Assembly: GCA_017381475.1 (NCBI GenBank)
Contig: JAFOCD010000074.1
Span: 1 to 61,271 of the forward strand
Direction: 5' to 3'
Source of the DNA: Bacteroidaceae bacterium
GTDB lineage: Bacteria > Bacteroidota > Bacteroidia > Bacteroidales > Bacteroidaceae
Length of the DNA: 61,271 nt
The translations under genes were made by a program, and so were the position numbers. Below, one piece after another: positions 26,702 through 36,574 of the stretch; position 1 is the first letter of the stretch, and the number at the start of each line of letters is the position of its first letter. The notes below the pieces were generated by a model. That model did not search any database and was not told the DNA's origin. It saw only the letters and a program-made list of their open reading frames with translations.

Positions 26702-28597
26702 TTATCTATTAAGTTTTATTTTGTCTCCGTCTATGGCTATCTTCTCCTCGTCACACAGTTCACGCATCACATCCTTCATTGCCTCACGGGGCAATCCCAG
26801 ACTCTCCAGTTCATCGAGTGAATGCAGCTCACCGTCCGAAAGCAACTGCATTACCCCCTCAACGGACAAAGCAGGCTTCACAGCCGCGTTTCTTGCACGC
26901 TCATCGGCACAGACATCGCAGCTGCCGCATGGCATAGCATCCTTCTCTCCAAAATATTCGAGCAATATCCTGCTACGACATTTGTCGCGCATTGTGGCGT
27001 ATCCGATAACAGCATTCAGCCTGTCACCGAAAATTGCCTTGCGCTCATCGTAAACGGAACGGTCAAAACGCAGTTCGCTGCCAAGGATGCGGCGGCGCGT
27101 AAAGGTTATTATAGGGCATTTCTTCGACGGGGCGTATGAGACAAGGCGTTTACTGTGCAGCGACACCAGAATTTCGTACATCCTGTGGCGCGACAGCTTT
27201 GTAATGCGCGAGAGATAACGCTCATCGATGAAAGCGAAATCGGTAAAGAGACCGCTATAGTTGCGCAATATGGCATTTATAAGCAGTTCATAGTCGTCCG
27301 GCAAGCCCCTGAAACGATAGAGCGAGTCCTTGTCAACGATGAAACGCACACGCGAGGCATACTCCATCTCTTCGACATATTCGATATACCCCATCCTTGT
27401 AAGCAGGCGCAATGCACTGTCGGTCTGCAGCGTGGGACGGTGATATTTCTTGCAGAAATCGCCCAATGAGAATTCAAAGGTGCAGTCAAGGCCATCGCCA
27501 AGTGCCATATTATAGTAGTAGCAAAGGTCGTCATATACCTCGCGGATGAATTCTTGTGGAGGATAATTATCGGAGAGGCGTCGCGACACTACTTGCTTGT
27601 CGATGCGGCTGAAAAGCGTGACCGCGTATGCCTTCTCACCATCGCGTCCGGCACGGCCTGCCTCCTGGAAATAGGCCTCTATTGAACTCGGCAGGTCAAT
27701 GTGTACAACCAAACGCACATCGGGTTTGTCAATACCCATACCAAAGGCATTGGTAGATACCATGACACGCGCCCTGCCGGTTTTCCACGCCTCTTCCTTG
27801 GCATCCTTGCTCTCGGGCGAAAGGCCTGCATGGTAGTATTCGGCAGTTATCCCGTGGGCAGTGAGGAACTCGCACACCTCCTTGGTTTTCTTGCGGTTGA
27901 GCGTGTAAATAATTGCCGAGCCGGCAACACGCCCTAGTATATGAAGTAACTCGGCTGCCTTGTTCTCGGTATACCGTACCACGTAGGCAAGATTCTTGCG
28001 TCCGAAACTCATACGGAAGCAGTTCTTCTCGCGGAAATTGAGTTGCTGCTGTATATCATCGACCACCTCTGGTGTTGCCGTTGCGGTGAGTGCAAGCACC
28101 GGCACACCGGGAAACATGTCACGCAGTTCACTTATGCGCCTGTAGGCAGGACGGAAGTCGTGCCCCCATTGCGAGATACAATGTGCCTCGTCGACAGTTA
28201 TCAACTGCACATTGACTCGCTTTATTTTTTTAAGGAAAAGTTCCGAGTCAATGCGTTCGGGTGATATGTAAAGAAACTTATAATCGCCGAAGATGCAGTT
28301 CTCAAGCGCTGTAACCACCTCGCTGGTCTTCATTCCGGCATGTATCGACAATGCCTTTATTCCACGGCTGCGCAGGTTGGCTACCTGATCTTTCATGAGG
28401 GCAATGAGCGGTGTCACCACAATGCAAAGACCGTCGCCTGCAAGTGTGGGCACCTGGAAGGTGATACTCTTGCCGCCACCTGTAGGCATAAGACCGAGGG
28501 TATCCTGCCCTCGGCCAATGCTTTCGATGATATCGCGCTGTATGCCACGAAAATCGTCATAGCCCCAGTACCTTTTAAGGATTTCGCGATATTTCAT
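26702..28597 (-). CDS. recQ: ATP-dependent DNA helicase RecQ
   Basis: A 631-residue superfamily 2 helicase. The RecQ-specific motif 0 is visible (YWGYDDFRGIQ), with Walker A MPTGGGKS at 37-44, the DEAH box in TVDEAHCISQWGHDFRP and the motif VI segment QEAGRAGRDG. The zinc-binding subdomain is present (CRSRILLEYFG...CGSCDVC), followed by a winged-helix region. It unwinds DNA in recombination and fork repair. A HRDC domain is not obvious at the C-terminus. Its start lies 6 bases after the stop codon of recJ, so the two are almost certainly co-transcribed; RecQ and RecJ act together in end resection. Confidence 0.95.
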   Translation of the reverse strand: MKYREILKRYWGYDDFRGIQRDIIESIGRGQDTLGLMPTGGGKSITFQVPTLAGDGLCIVVTPLIALMKDQVANLRSRGIKALSIHAGMKTSEVVTALENCIFGDYKFLYISPERIDSELFLKKIKRVNVQLITVDEAHCISQWGHDFRPAYRRISELRDMFPGVPVLALTATATPEVVDDIQQQLNFREKNCFRMSFGRKNLAYVVRYTENKAAELLHILGRVAGSAIIYTLNRKKTKEVCEFLTAHGITAEYYHAGLSPESKDAKEEAWKTGRARVMVSTNAFGMGIDKPDVRLVVHIDLPSSIEAYFQEAGRAGRDGEKAYAVTLFSRIDKQVVSRRLSDNYPPQEFIREVYDDLCYYYNMALGDGLDCTFEFSLGDFCKKYHRPTLQTDSALRLLTRMGYIEYVEEMEYASRVRFIVDKDSLYRFRGLPDDYELLINAILRNYSGLFTDFAFIDERYLSRITKLSRHRMYEILVSLHSKRLVSYAPSKKCPIITFTRRRILGSELRFDRSVYDERKAIFGDRLNAVIGYATMRDKCRSRILLEYFGEKDAMPCGSCDVCADERARNAAVKPALSVEGVMQLLSDGELHSLDELESLGLPREAMKDVMRELCDEEKIAIDGDKIKLNR

Positions 28598-28603
28598 CAG
28601 GGT

Positions 28604-30328
28604 CTATCGTGTCGCCTTTGTATTGATGCTCTCAATCTGCAACTGCACCTCGCCATGCTTGTAGGCATTGTCCTCGAGAGTGTAGCAGATGTCGAACGAC
28701 TGCTTTGACTTTATGTATTTTGCCTGACGGCTCTGCCCGAAGGCGATACCGTTGAGTATGGTATTCGACTTGTTGTCGACAAGCTCGAGCTTGATGTGCT
28801 CCTGACGGCGGCCAACCACCTTGCTTGTTCCATAGTCGCACACATTGCGGGTGCAGAAGATGGGCTTGCTGTTCTCGGGGCCGTGTGGTGCGAAACGCTT
28901 TAGGTCGCTGAAAAAACGGCGTGTTATCTGCTGGAACTCGAGTTCGGCATCAATCTCAATGACCGGAGCTGTGTGTTCGGGCAGGATATTGTCCGACACA
29001 AATTCCTCGAAACGTTTTGCAAATGCCTCGATGTTCTCCACCTTCAGTGAGAAACCGGCTGCGTATGTGTGACCGCCAAAGTTATCGAGCAAGTCGCGGC
29101 AACTCTCCATTGCCTTATAGACATCGAAACCGGCTACCGAACGCGCCGAGCCTGTTGCCATGTCACCTGTACAGGTTATTACCACAGCCGGACGGTGGTA
29201 GACCTCGGTGAGACGTGATGCTACAATACCGATTACGCCACGATGCCAATCGGGGTTGAAGATTACAATGGCACGACGCTCATCAAAGCTCTCAAGACCT
29301 TCGACAATGCGGTTGGCCTCCTCGGTCATGCTCTTGTCAAGTTCCTTGCGTGCCTCGTTCAGTTCATTTATCTGATGACTCATCTCAATGGCTGCACGCA
29401 GGTTGTTCTCAATGAGCAGGTCAACAGCGACCTTACCCTGCTGCACTCGGCCCGATGCATTGATGCGTGGACCAATCTTGAAGATGATATCGTTGATGCT
29501 TATCTCCTTCTCGTTAAGACCGCACACACTGATAATTGCCTTGAGTCCAATACTTGGACTATGGTTGAGCTGTTTTATACCATGACAGGCAAGTATACGG
29601 TTTTCGCCCATTATGGGCACAAGATCCGATGCGATGCTCACGGCAACAAGGTCGAGCAACGGATATAGCTGGTCGGCCGGTATGCCGTTGTCCATAGCGA
29701 ATGCCTGCATGAACTTGAAGCCCACACCGCAGCCCGAAAGATGCGGATAGGGATAGGTTGACCCCGGGCATTTTGGGTTGAGGATTGCCACAGCACAAGG
29801 CAACTGTTCATCGGGGACATGATGGTCGCACACAATGAAATCAATGCCTAATGACTTGGCGTATGCAATCTCCTCAATGGCCTTTATACCGCAGTCGAGC
29901 ACAATGACAAGCTTCACGCCTGTAGAGTAGGCGTAATCGACACCGCGCTTTGAGATACCGTAACCATCCTCATTACGGTCGGGGATGTAATAGTCGATAT
30001 TCGACGAGAACTGTTGCAGAAACTTATACACCAGAGCCACAGCCGTTGTACCATCGACATCATAATCGCCATATACAAGTATGCGCTCTTTTTTGCCAAG
30101 AGCCTTGTTCAGGCGCGCGACGGCCGTGTCCATGTCGTTCATGAGGAACGGGTTATGGAGCTGGCTCAGTTTGGGGCGGAAAAAGTTCCTTGCTTCGGCA
30201 ACAGAAGTGATACCTCGCTTCACAAGGAGCGAACAGAGCACCGGACTGAGATCCAGCTCGACCGAAAGCCTTCTGGCCTGGTCACCCTGCTCCTGCGAAA
30301 GAGGTTCATATTTCCAATTCTGTCCCAT
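28604..30328 (-). CDS. recJ: Single-stranded-DNA-specific exonuclease RecJ
   Basis: A 574-residue DHH-family phosphoesterase. Visible motifs are VYGDYDVDGTTA, LDCG, CDHH (the DHH triad in IVCDHHVPDE) and the DHHA1 motif GGHTYAAGF. It degrades single-stranded DNA 5' to 3' in recombination and mismatch repair. It is the first gene of a recJ-recQ pair. Upstream on the same strand, TATCTTTA (complement of 30496-30503) is a possible -7 box, but it has no clear -33 partner. Confidence 0.95.
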   Translation of the reverse strand: MGQNWKYEPLSQEQGDQARRLSVELDLSPVLCSLLVKRGITSVAEARNFFRPKLSQLHNPFLMNDMDTAVARLNKALGKKERILVYGDYDVDGTTAVALVYKFLQQFSSNIDYYIPDRNEDGYGISKRGVDYAYSTGVKLVIVLDCGIKAIEEIAYAKSLGIDFIVCDHHVPDEQLPCAVAILNPKCPGSTYPYPHLSGCGVGFKFMQAFAMDNGIPADQLYPLLDLVAVSIASDLVPIMGENRILACHGIKQLNHSPSIGLKAIISVCGLNEKEISINDIIFKIGPRINASGRVQQGKVAVDLLIENNLRAAIEMSHQINELNEARKELDKSMTEEANRIVEGLESFDERRAIVIFNPDWHRGVIGIVASRLTEVYHRPAVVITCTGDMATGSARSVAGFDVYKAMESCRDLLDNFGGHTYAAGFSLKVENIEAFAKRFEEFVSDNILPEHTAPVIEIDAELEFQQITRRFFSDLKRFAPHGPENSKPIFCTRNVCDYGTSKVVGRRQEHIKLELVDNKSNTILNGIAFGQSRQAKYIKSKQSFDICYTLEDNAYKHGEVQLQIESINTKATR

Positions 30329-30518
30329 ATATATTGTTTTTATTTTTGCTTTGCAAGTCGAGAACTATCAACATAAACAACCCCGGCACTCTTCCCGTTC
30401 ACAATCAACCGCATTGAATCCATTCAGCAAGTCCCGTCGCACTGCGCCCGGATACAAGAATGCTCTATTAGGCGCATGATAATTCTCTCAATTTGTAAAG
30501 ATACGGAAAAGTGACAAA
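30329..30518. other. Upstream region of recJ
   Basis: No gene is seen in this stretch. It contains only the weak -7-like box TATCTTTA for recJ (complement of 30496-30503) and leads into the terminator of the next gene. Confidence 0.4.
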
Positions 30519-30562
30519 AAAAACATTGATTCCGTAAAAAAATTTACAGAACCAATGTTTTT
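30519..30562 (-). terminator. Terminator of the acyl-CoA synthetase gene
   Basis: AAAAACATTGATTCCGTAAA (30519-30538) pairs with TTTACAGAACCAATGTTTTT (30543-30562), a 20-bp stem with two G-U-type positions and T-runs on both strands. A smaller hairpin (CAAACC/GGTTTG) lies just beside it, closer to the gene. Confidence 0.8.
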
Positions 30563-30639
30563 CCATAGCAAACCGTCAAGGGTTTGCCGGCAAAGGCAAT
30601 CCGGGCAAGATATAAATCCCCGGACGTGCCTACTATGAT

Positions 30640-32298
30640 TTAGTTATACATGAATCGCTTGATGCTCTGCTTTGGAGTCTTCTCGAAAGGCTCTACACGA
30701 ACCTCGCAGATGCTTATCTGGCTGTACGAAGGCAGCTTTGCATTGAGAGCGAACACCTGACGCTCAAGCTCGGCACGCTTCTCGTCGTTACCCGCAATCT
30801 CCTTGTCAACCACCACCAATGCAACAATCGCGAACTTGCGGCTGACAATCAACGACTCAACCACATCGGGTAGGCTGTTCACGAGTTCCTCAATCTCCTC
30901 GGGGTAGATATTCTGTCCGCTACCTGTGAGAATCATATTCTTGCAACGACCCTTGATGTAGATATGCCCCTTGCGGTCGCGTATTGCCATGTCACCGGTC
31001 TTGAGCCAGCCGTCACTTGTAAATGCAGCCTTTGTAGCCTCGGGGTTATTGTAATACCCTTCAGTGACAACATCTCCACGCACCTGGATCTCGCCCGGGA
31101 TTCGTGCAGGATGTGGAGAATCAATACGGGCTTCGATTGTTGGAGCAGCCACATCACCGCCATTGCCAATCATTGGATGCGCCCAACCTTTATAGCTGAT
31201 AAGCGGGCCACACTCAGTCATTCCGTAACCCACAATATAAGGAATCTTCAGCAACTGCATCACATCGTCAACATCCTTGCCAATAGCAGCGCCACCAAGC
31301 AAAAGACCCGCAAACTCAATATTCTCACCAAACACAGAGAGTACCTTCGAACGCATCTTCCTCAACACCAATGTGCGCAATCCCGGAATTGCGAGCATAA
31401 AGCGCATAGATGGTTTCTTGAGTACAGGAATTACCTTTGAGCGGAATATCTTTTCTATAAGCAATGGCACAGTGAGGAACATGAATGGTTTCACATCGGC
31501 CAAAGCCGCCATCAGACGCACCGGAGTCGGCTTTGTTGTAAAAATATTCAGATGACAACCGCCGGCAAGTGTAAAGATAAAGTCAAAAGAGAGCCCCATG
31601 ATGTGCGCTAATGGAAGCATTGAGAGCACCTTGCCATTCTCTTTCTGGCGGATAAGTCCACGTATCACCTCAATATTGCCCGATATTGACTTTGCACGCA
31701 GCATAACACCCTTCGGTGCACTGCTGGTACCCGATGTATAGCTAATGAGCGCAAGACTCTCAACATCATCCTTGCAGTAGTCTACATGCTTTGCAGCCAC
31801 GCCGCTTGGAAATTTCTTTACGAAAGCACTCTTTGCATCACTGCACATCTTCACAAGTTCCTTAGACGAGCCGGCAACTGCATCCAAAGAGACAATATCC
31901 ACAAGACCTTGAAAATCTTCGAACGACTCGAATTGTGGAAGTACGCCATCGCGCGAAAGTGCATCATATATATTCTTGTCAAGCATAAGCATTCTACTGC
32001 CCGAAAGGCGGGTCAAGTCGGCAACATTGCTTGGCAAAAAATCGGGGAGGAGAGGAACTACAACTGCATCATACGACACGACAGCCAAGAAAGAGATACA
32101 CCACTCTGCCGAGTTCCTTGCGCAGAGCGCGACCTTATCGCCTTTCTTAACACCACACTTCTCGAACAACAGATGCATTTTCTCAATAGATGCAGCCATT
32201 TCGCCATAGGTGTAGGTATTTGCTCCATAATTAGACACTGCTGGTTTATCCCAGTTTTTCTTGATAGCTTCGTCAATGTAATTTAAAAAATGAACCAT
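30640..32298 (-). CDS. AMP-forming acyl-CoA synthetase / fatty acid ligase
   Basis: A 552-residue member of the ANL superfamily. The ATP-binding P-loop-like motif YTSGTSSAPKGV, the YGMTECGP motif and the C-terminal GWLKTGDMA and KGRCKNMILTGSGQNIYPEEIE segments are present, so adenylation and thioester formation should both be possible. It resembles long-chain fatty acyl-CoA ligases of Bacteroidales. The ATG at 32298 (MVHFLNYIDEA) is preferred over an upstream in-frame codon because homologues start here and the extension would run through the promoter. It stands alone, with its own promoter and terminator. The exact substrate cannot be told. Confidence 0.88.
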   Translation of the reverse strand: MVHFLNYIDEAIKKNWDKPAVSNYGANTYTYGEMAASIEKMHLLFEKCGVKKGDKVALCARNSAEWCISFLAVVSYDAVVVPLLPDFLPSNVADLTRLSGSRMLMLDKNIYDALSRDGVLPQFESFEDFQGLVDIVSLDAVAGSSKELVKMCSDAKSAFVKKFPSGVAAKHVDYCKDDVESLALISYTSGTSSAPKGVMLRAKSISGNIEVIRGLIRQKENGKVLSMLPLAHIMGLSFDFIFTLAGGCHLNIFTTKPTPVRLMAALADVKPFMFLTVPLLIEKIFRSKVIPVLKKPSMRFMLAIPGLRTLVLRKMRSKVLSVFGENIEFAGLLLGGAAIGKDVDDVMQLLKIPYIVGYGMTECGPLISYKGWAHPMIGNGGDVAAPTIEARIDSPHPARIPGEIQVRGDVVTEGYYNNPEATKAAFTSDGWLKTGDMAIRDRKGHIYIKGRCKNMILTGSGQNIYPEEIEELVNSLPDVVESLIVSRKFAIVALVVVDKEIAGNDEKRAELERQVFALNAKLPSYSQISICEVRVEPFEKTPKQSIKRFMYN

Positions 32299-32336
32299 GT
32301 ATAAATATTTAAATAGTCTGTCCTGAATAACAGATG

Positions 32337-32344
32337 CAAAAATA
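32337..32344 (-). promoter_or_regulatory. Candidate -7 box of the acyl-CoA synthetase gene
   Basis: On the - strand the sequence reads TATTTTTG, an exact TAnnTTTG match, about 40 bases before the ATG at 32298. A TTG lies 17 bases further upstream, slightly closer than usual. Confidence 0.5.
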
Positions 32345-32483
32345 TTGCAAAGTGACAGAAACAACTTTAAAATTGCACATTTTAACCCCGTTTGTGCAAT
32401 TTTTGAATTAAACCAAGCTTTCGACTGCACACAATTTAACAAATATTCACAAATTTAGCCATCAGAACTTAAATAAGCACGAA

Positions 32484-32516
32484 AAAAGGCGACCCACAAA
32501 TGTGAGCCGCCTTGTA
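32484..32516 (-). terminator. Terminator of the C1B peptidase gene
   Basis: AAGGCGACCCACA and TGTGAGCCGCCTT form an 11-13 bp stem with two imperfect pairs. On the - strand it is followed by a T-run (complement of GAAAAAA at 32481-32487). Confidence 0.7.
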
Positions 32517-32534
32517 TTTTCAAGAAAGGATATA

Positions 32535-33719
32535 TTACTTGATACCTAGTTTCTTACGAATATCCTTTGGAATAGCGTTCTTGTGAACAACGATATTCAT
32601 AGTCTTGTAGCGTGCAAAAGCCTTTGACGCATACCAGATACCATTGTAATCACCAGCCTCGCCCCAAGAGTTCTTCACCATGTAGTACTCTACGCCGTTC
32701 TTGTCCTTTGCGATACCGAAGATCTGCATACCGTGGTCGTCAGTTGTCTCCCAGTTGTCGTAAGCAATCTGACGCTCCTCCTGTGTACACCACTTCTCGG
32801 TTGGGTTTGGAGTATTCTTCTTCTCCTCCTCGCTGAGGTTAAGCCATCTTGCCATGTCAGAACCCTGAAGATCGGCACCATTTGCATCGGCAGGCATATA
32901 AGCCTTACCATCGCGTGTAAAGCCCTTCTCGCTCACGTCGCTACCCCATGCAATGGTATAGCCCTCCATGATGGCATTGTCAAACACTTCCATCAACTCA
33001 TCGATAGGAAGGTTGTATGACTGCGCCCAACGCCAGTTGTCCTGAATCTCAAGAACGAATGGCTTGTAGAATGGGTGGTGTGTGTAAGATGTCAAAGAGA
33101 TATAGTCCTCGGCATTCAAACCGAGAGACTGGTAGAATGATGCAGGAGTATACTCCTTGCCGTTGTAAGTAAACTTCTCGGGACGCTCGCCAAGATAAAT
33201 GTCGTGAACAGCCTCGATAGCCTTCTTCCAGAGTGGCTGACCCTCAGAATCAACCTGCAAACTGCGGTGTTTGCCCTTTGCAATAGCTGCAACAACGGCA
33301 TCACTCACAGCTGAAAGCTCGTTGTGATTGCTGAGCTCCTTGCCGTACATCACACCTGGACGCATCTCAGCCTCGGGAACGAGACCGAATGTCTCCATAC
33401 CGTAGATTACATCATAGAATGAACCACCCTGTGAGAAAGAGATATCACCGTGAGTGCGGACAGCCTTGTCGGCACGGTCGAGGTAAGTGTTATGTACAAT
33501 GTACATTTCAGAGAAGTCATACTCACCCTTGCCCATGCGCAAAAGCTCAGACTCAATGAAAGCCAATGATGAATAGCACCAGCATGTACCTGCCTGGTTC
33601 TGGTTCTTGATGCTTGTGATAGGGTTCTCCTTCACAACTGTGAATTCAGGAGCGTTCTCCTGTGCTACTGCGCCGAAGCCTACAAAAGCAAGCGCAGCCA
33701 ATAAAAGATTCTTCTTCAT
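32535..33719 (-). CDS. Exported C1B (bleomycin hydrolase/aminopeptidase C-like) cysteine peptidase
   Basis: A 394-residue papain-fold peptidase of the C1B type. A signal peptide (MKKNLLLAALAFVGFGAVAQ) directs it to the periplasm. Cys46 lies in NQNQAGTCWCYSS, the catalytic His in TTDDHGMQIFG and Asn in VKNSWGEAG, all intact. C1B enzymes trim peptides from the N-terminus; exported versions are typical of Bacteroidales, which ferment amino acids. It starts 25 bases after the recA stop codon, so it may be partly co-transcribed with recA. It has its own terminator. Confidence 0.88.
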   Translation of the reverse strand: MKKNLLLAALAFVGFGAVAQENAPEFTVVKENPITSIKNQNQAGTCWCYSSLAFIESELLRMGKGEYDFSEMYIVHNTYLDRADKAVRTHGDISFSQGGSFYDVIYGMETFGLVPEAEMRPGVMYGKELSNHNELSAVSDAVVAAIAKGKHRSLQVDSEGQPLWKKAIEAVHDIYLGERPEKFTYNGKEYTPASFYQSLGLNAEDYISLTSYTHHPFYKPFVLEIQDNWRWAQSYNLPIDELMEVFDNAIMEGYTIAWGSDVSEKGFTRDGKAYMPADANGADLQGSDMARWLNLSEEEKKNTPNPTEKWCTQEERQIAYDNWETTDDHGMQIFGIAKDKNGVEYYMVKNSWGEAGDYNGIWYASKAFARYKTMNIVVHKNAIPKDIRKKLGIK

Positions 33720-33744
33720 AGTATAAAAAGGTTTATTTGTGTTT

Positions 33745-34782
33745 TTACTCTGCCACTAAATCGGTGTTACCCTTTATTGCCTCAGCAATCTTTGCCTCGA
33801 GTTCCTCGGCAAGTTCTGGATTGTCGGCAATAAGAGCCTTAGTGCGGTCACGTCCCTGTGCAAGTTTGGTATCGTTGTAACTAAAGAACGAGCCGCTCTT
33901 CTTGATGATGCCATACTGCACACCCAAGTCAACAATTTCACCTGTGCGTGATATACCCTCGCCGAACATGATGTCGAACTCGGCCTTGCGGAATGGAGGA
34001 GCAACCTTGTTCTTCACAACCTTAACGCGGACTGAGTTACCTATAGCATCCTCGCCATCCTTCAACTGGCTCACGCGACGGATATCAAGGCGAACCGACG
34101 AGTAGAACTTAAGGGCGTTACCACCGGTTGTTGTCTCGGGGTTACCGAACATCACACCAATCTTCTCACGCAACTGGTTGATGAATATACATGTTGTCTT
34201 TGTCTTGCTGATAGCCGATGTCAACTTACGCAAAGCCTGTGACATGAGACGCGCCTGCAAGCCCACCTTGTTGTCGCCCATCTCGCCCTCGATCTCGGCC
34301 TTTGGAGTAAGTGCCGCAACAGAGTCAATGACGATGATGTCGATAGCCGATGAGCGGATAAGCTGCTCGGCAATCTCAAGTGCCTGCTCACCGCAATCGG
34401 GCTGCGAAATCAACAGATTGTCGATATCAACACCCAATTTCTGAGCATAGAAGCGGTCAAAGGCGTGCTCGGCATCAATGATAGCAGCAATGCCGCCCAT
34501 CTTCTGCGCCTCGGCAATAGCATGGATTGCAAGCGTTGTCTTACCTGATGACTCGGGACCGTAGATCTCAATTATACGGCCACGTGGATAACCGCCCACG
34601 CCAAGTGCCGCATTCAAGCCTACCGAACCGGTTGGAATGACATCAACATCCTCAAAATTGTCATCGCCAAGTTTCATGATAGAACCCTTGCCGAAACTCT
34701 TCTCTATCTTATCCATCGCCGCCTGCAAGGCACGCAACTTCTCATTGCCGGCGATGTTGTCAAGTTCTTCTTTCTTTGCCAT
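33745..34782 (-). CDS. recA: Recombinase RecA
   Basis: 345 residues with all RecA landmarks: Walker [10 protein letters not shown], the MAW-like region before it, Walker B in [10 protein letters not shown], the L1/L2 loop regions ([37 protein letters not shown]) and a short acidic C-terminus. It carries out homologous recombination and induces the SOS response where LexA is present. Length and motifs are normal. No SOS box is evident in the 224 bases upstream, which are filled by a structured repeat. Confidence 0.98.
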   Translation of the reverse strand: MAKKEELDNIAGNEKLRALQAAMDKIEKSFGKGSIMKLGDDNFEDVDVIPTGSVGLNAALGVGGYPRGRIIEIYGPESSGKTTLAIHAIAEAQKMGGIAAIIDAEHAFDRFYAQKLGVDIDNLLISQPDCGEQALEIAEQLIRSSAIDIIVIDSVAALTPKAEIEGEMGDNKVGLQARLMSQALRKLTSAISKTKTTCIFINQLREKIGVMFGNPETTTGGNALKFYSSVRLDIRRVSQLKDGEDAIGNSVRVKVVKNKVAPPFRKAEFDIMFGEGISRTGEIVDLGVQYGIIKKSGSFFSYNDTKLAQGRDRTKALIADNPELAEELEAKIAEAIKGNTDLVAE

Positions 34783-34802
34783 TTTAATAATAGTTTTTAA
34801 AT

Positions 34803-34998
34803 GGAGGATGAATTAAAAGATGAAGTGCAAGGCTTGCGCAAACGAGTGAAACGCAAAGCTTGCTTTAGCGTTTTGCTACGAGTGTAGCCAAGGCTCGCCA
34901 AAGGCAGCCGGCTTGCGAAGACCTGAAAACCGGAGTTTACTAAATGTAAATGAGGATTTTCAGGGCAAGCGTAACGCAGAAATTCATCTTTTTATCCA
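34803..34998. repeat. Structured intergenic repeat, copy upstream of recA
   Basis: About 195 bp that recur at 61022-61219 with roughly 80-90% identity by eye and, diverged, at 11866-11952. Visible stems are AAACGC-AAAGC pairing with GCTTT-A-GCGTTT (34849-34873) and CCTGAAAA pairing with TTTTCAGG (34922-34929 and 34957-34964). The second stem reads GCAAAA/TTTTGC in the other copy, so both arms changed together. There is no coding capacity. Confidence 0.75.
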
Positions 34999-35006
34999 TT
35001 CTCTAA

Positions 35007-36239
35007 TTATAACTCCAAGTCTTTATCAAACTCCTCGTGCCAAGGCAATCCATGAATATTAAGCTGCTCCATGAATGGATCCGGGTCGAACTGCTCTACG
35101 TTCCAAACACCGGGTTTGCTCCATATACCCTTCAAGAACATCATTGCACCAATCATTGCAGGAACACCTGTTGTGTAGCTCACACCCTGCATACCGGTCT
35201 CTTTGTATGCCTCCTCGTGGCTACAGTTGTTATATACATAGTATGTATGCTCCTCGCCATCCTTGATACCACGGATGCGGCAACCGATAGATGTCTCACC
35301 CTCGTAGTTCTCGCCCAAATCCTGTGGATTGGGAAGCACAGCCTTGAGGAACTGCAAAGGAACAATCTTTACCACCTCTTCGCCGGTGCCGTCGGCCTTG
35401 GGCGCCTTGTACTCCACCTCATCTATGCGGCTCATGCCAATATTCTGAATAACATCCAAATAGGTCAGATACTGCTGGCCGAAGGTCATCCAGAAACGAG
35501 CACGTTTTATGGTGGGGAAGTTTATTACAAGACTTTCAATCTCCTCGTGATGCAAAAGATAGCTTTCGCGTGGACCGATGTTGGGATAGTTCAATGGCTT
35601 ATGAATCTCCATTGGTTCGGTCTCAATATACTTTCCATCCTCATAGTAAAGTCCCTTCTGAGTAATCTCGCGGATGTTGATTTCCGGGTTGAAGTTGGTA
35701 GCGAACGCCTTGTGGTGGTTACCCGCGTTGCAGTCAACGATATCAAGGTAGTGAATCTCGTCAAAGTGATGTTTTGCTGCATAAGCTGTATACACACTGG
35801 TTACACCCGGGTCGAATCCGCAACCCAGAATGGCGCAAAGACCGGCTTTCTCGAAACGTTCGCGATAAGCCCACTGCCAGCTGTATTCAAAGTGAGCCTC
35901 ATCCTTGGGTTCATAGTTGGCGGTGTCCAAATAGTTGCAACCGGTCTGCAGACAAGCCTCCATGATAGTGAGGTCCTGATAAGGCAAGGCCAGGTTCATC
36001 ACGATATCGGGTTTGTATGAACCAAGCAGTTCAACTAACTGTTCCACACTGTCCGCATCCACCTGCGCTGTCTGCACGTTTGTTCCGTACTTTTTGTTAA
36101 GCACGTCAGCCAATGCATCGCACTTCTTTTTTGTACGACTGGCAATCATTATTTCGGTAAATACCTCTGTATTCTGGCATACCTTATGTGCCGCAACAGT
36201 TGCCACGCCTCCGGCTCCTATAATCAAAACTTTTCCCAT
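35007..36239 (-). CDS. Carboxy(nor)spermidine dehydrogenase (saccharopine dehydrogenase family)
   Basis: A 410-residue protein with an N-terminal NADP-binding motif (VLIIGAGGVATVAAHKV) and the saccharopine-dehydrogenase fold. The segments ILGCGFDPGVTSVYTAYA, VDCNAGNHHKAFATNFNPEINIREI and GVPAMIGAMMFL match the carboxynorspermidine/carboxyspermidine synthases that form spermidine from putrescine and aspartate semialdehyde in Bacteroidetes. The decarboxylase partner (NspC-like) is not in this window. It has its own promoter and probably forms a single-gene unit. Confidence 0.88.
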   Translation of the reverse strand: MGKVLIIGAGGVATVAAHKVCQNTEVFTEIMIASRTKKKCDALADVLNKKYGTNVQTAQVDADSVEQLVELLGSYKPDIVMNLALPYQDLTIMEACLQTGCNYLDTANYEPKDEAHFEYSWQWAYRERFEKAGLCAILGCGFDPGVTSVYTAYAAKHHFDEIHYLDIVDCNAGNHHKAFATNFNPEINIREITQKGLYYEDGKYIETEPMEIHKPLNYPNIGPRESYLLHHEEIESLVINFPTIKRARFWMTFGQQYLTYLDVIQNIGMSRIDEVEYKAPKADGTGEEVVKIVPLQFLKAVLPNPQDLGENYEGETSIGCRIRGIKDGEEHTYYVYNNCSHEEAYKETGMQGVSYTTGVPAMIGAMMFLKGIWSKPGVWNVEQFDPDPFMEQLNIHGLPWHEEFDKDLEL

Positions 36240-36334
36240 TTTACTGAACGATTAAAAGTTGATAAATATCTTAATAATTATTATCTCACTCTCGAGCACA
36301 CCGCACAGCATAGACCGCGCAATATACATTTTTA

Positions 36335-36365
36335 CAAAAGTAATACAAAAAAAACACAATTGCAA
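36335..36365 (-). promoter_or_regulatory. Promoter of the polyamine dehydrogenase gene
   Basis: On the - strand, TTG (complement of 36363-36365), 20 bases, then TACTTTTG (complement of 36335-36342). This is a close fit to the Bacteroidetes -33/-7 pattern, with a leader of about 90 bases. Confidence 0.6.
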
Positions 36366-36469
36366 CTGTGTTACCCGGTGCAAATTCACTTTTTTTCAAA
36401 AGCCGACATCTCGATGCATTGCCAACCGAACAAGTCATGCCAATACCACATGCCCTACGCGATACAATA

Positions 36470-36536
36470 TGACACATTGTCACACTTTTCTCCCTATTTG
36501 ACACAAAAACAATGCCACAAGAGCAGAGTGTGACAA
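36470..36536 (+). promoter_or_regulatory. Cluster of TGTGACA-type sites upstream of dnaK
   Basis: TGACA-CAT-TGTCA forms a palindrome at 36470-36482. TTGTCACACT at 36477-36486 has its exact inverted copy AGTGTGACAA at 36527-36536. A further TTTGACACA half-site lies near 36498. The spaced, symmetric sites look like binding sites for a dimeric regulator acting from 25-90 bases upstream of the dnaK promoter. Confidence 0.5.
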
Positions 36537-36558
36537 AACAAATTCATCAAAAACCCTT

Positions 36559-36574
36559 TGGCACGCACTTTGTT
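36559..36574 (+). promoter_or_regulatory. Sigma-54-like promoter upstream of dnaK
   Basis: TGGCACG-CACT-TTGTT matches the -24/-12 consensus TGGCACG-N4-TTGCW at all but one position (T for C in the -12 GC). Spacing from GG to GT is the required ten bases. It would start transcription near 36585, 64 bases before the dnaK ATG. No good TAnnTTTG box is seen as an alternative. Confidence 0.45.

Noticed and set aside
30565..30639. Small RNA or second terminator next to the acyl-CoA synthetase terminator
   Set aside because: Only a 6-bp hairpin and GC-rich fragments are visible, with no promoter and no T-run.
33720..33744. A separate promoter for the C1B peptidase in the recA-peptidase gap
   Set aside because: The 25-base gap contains no TAnnTTTG-like box on the - strand. 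Transcription from recA or from inside it is as likely.
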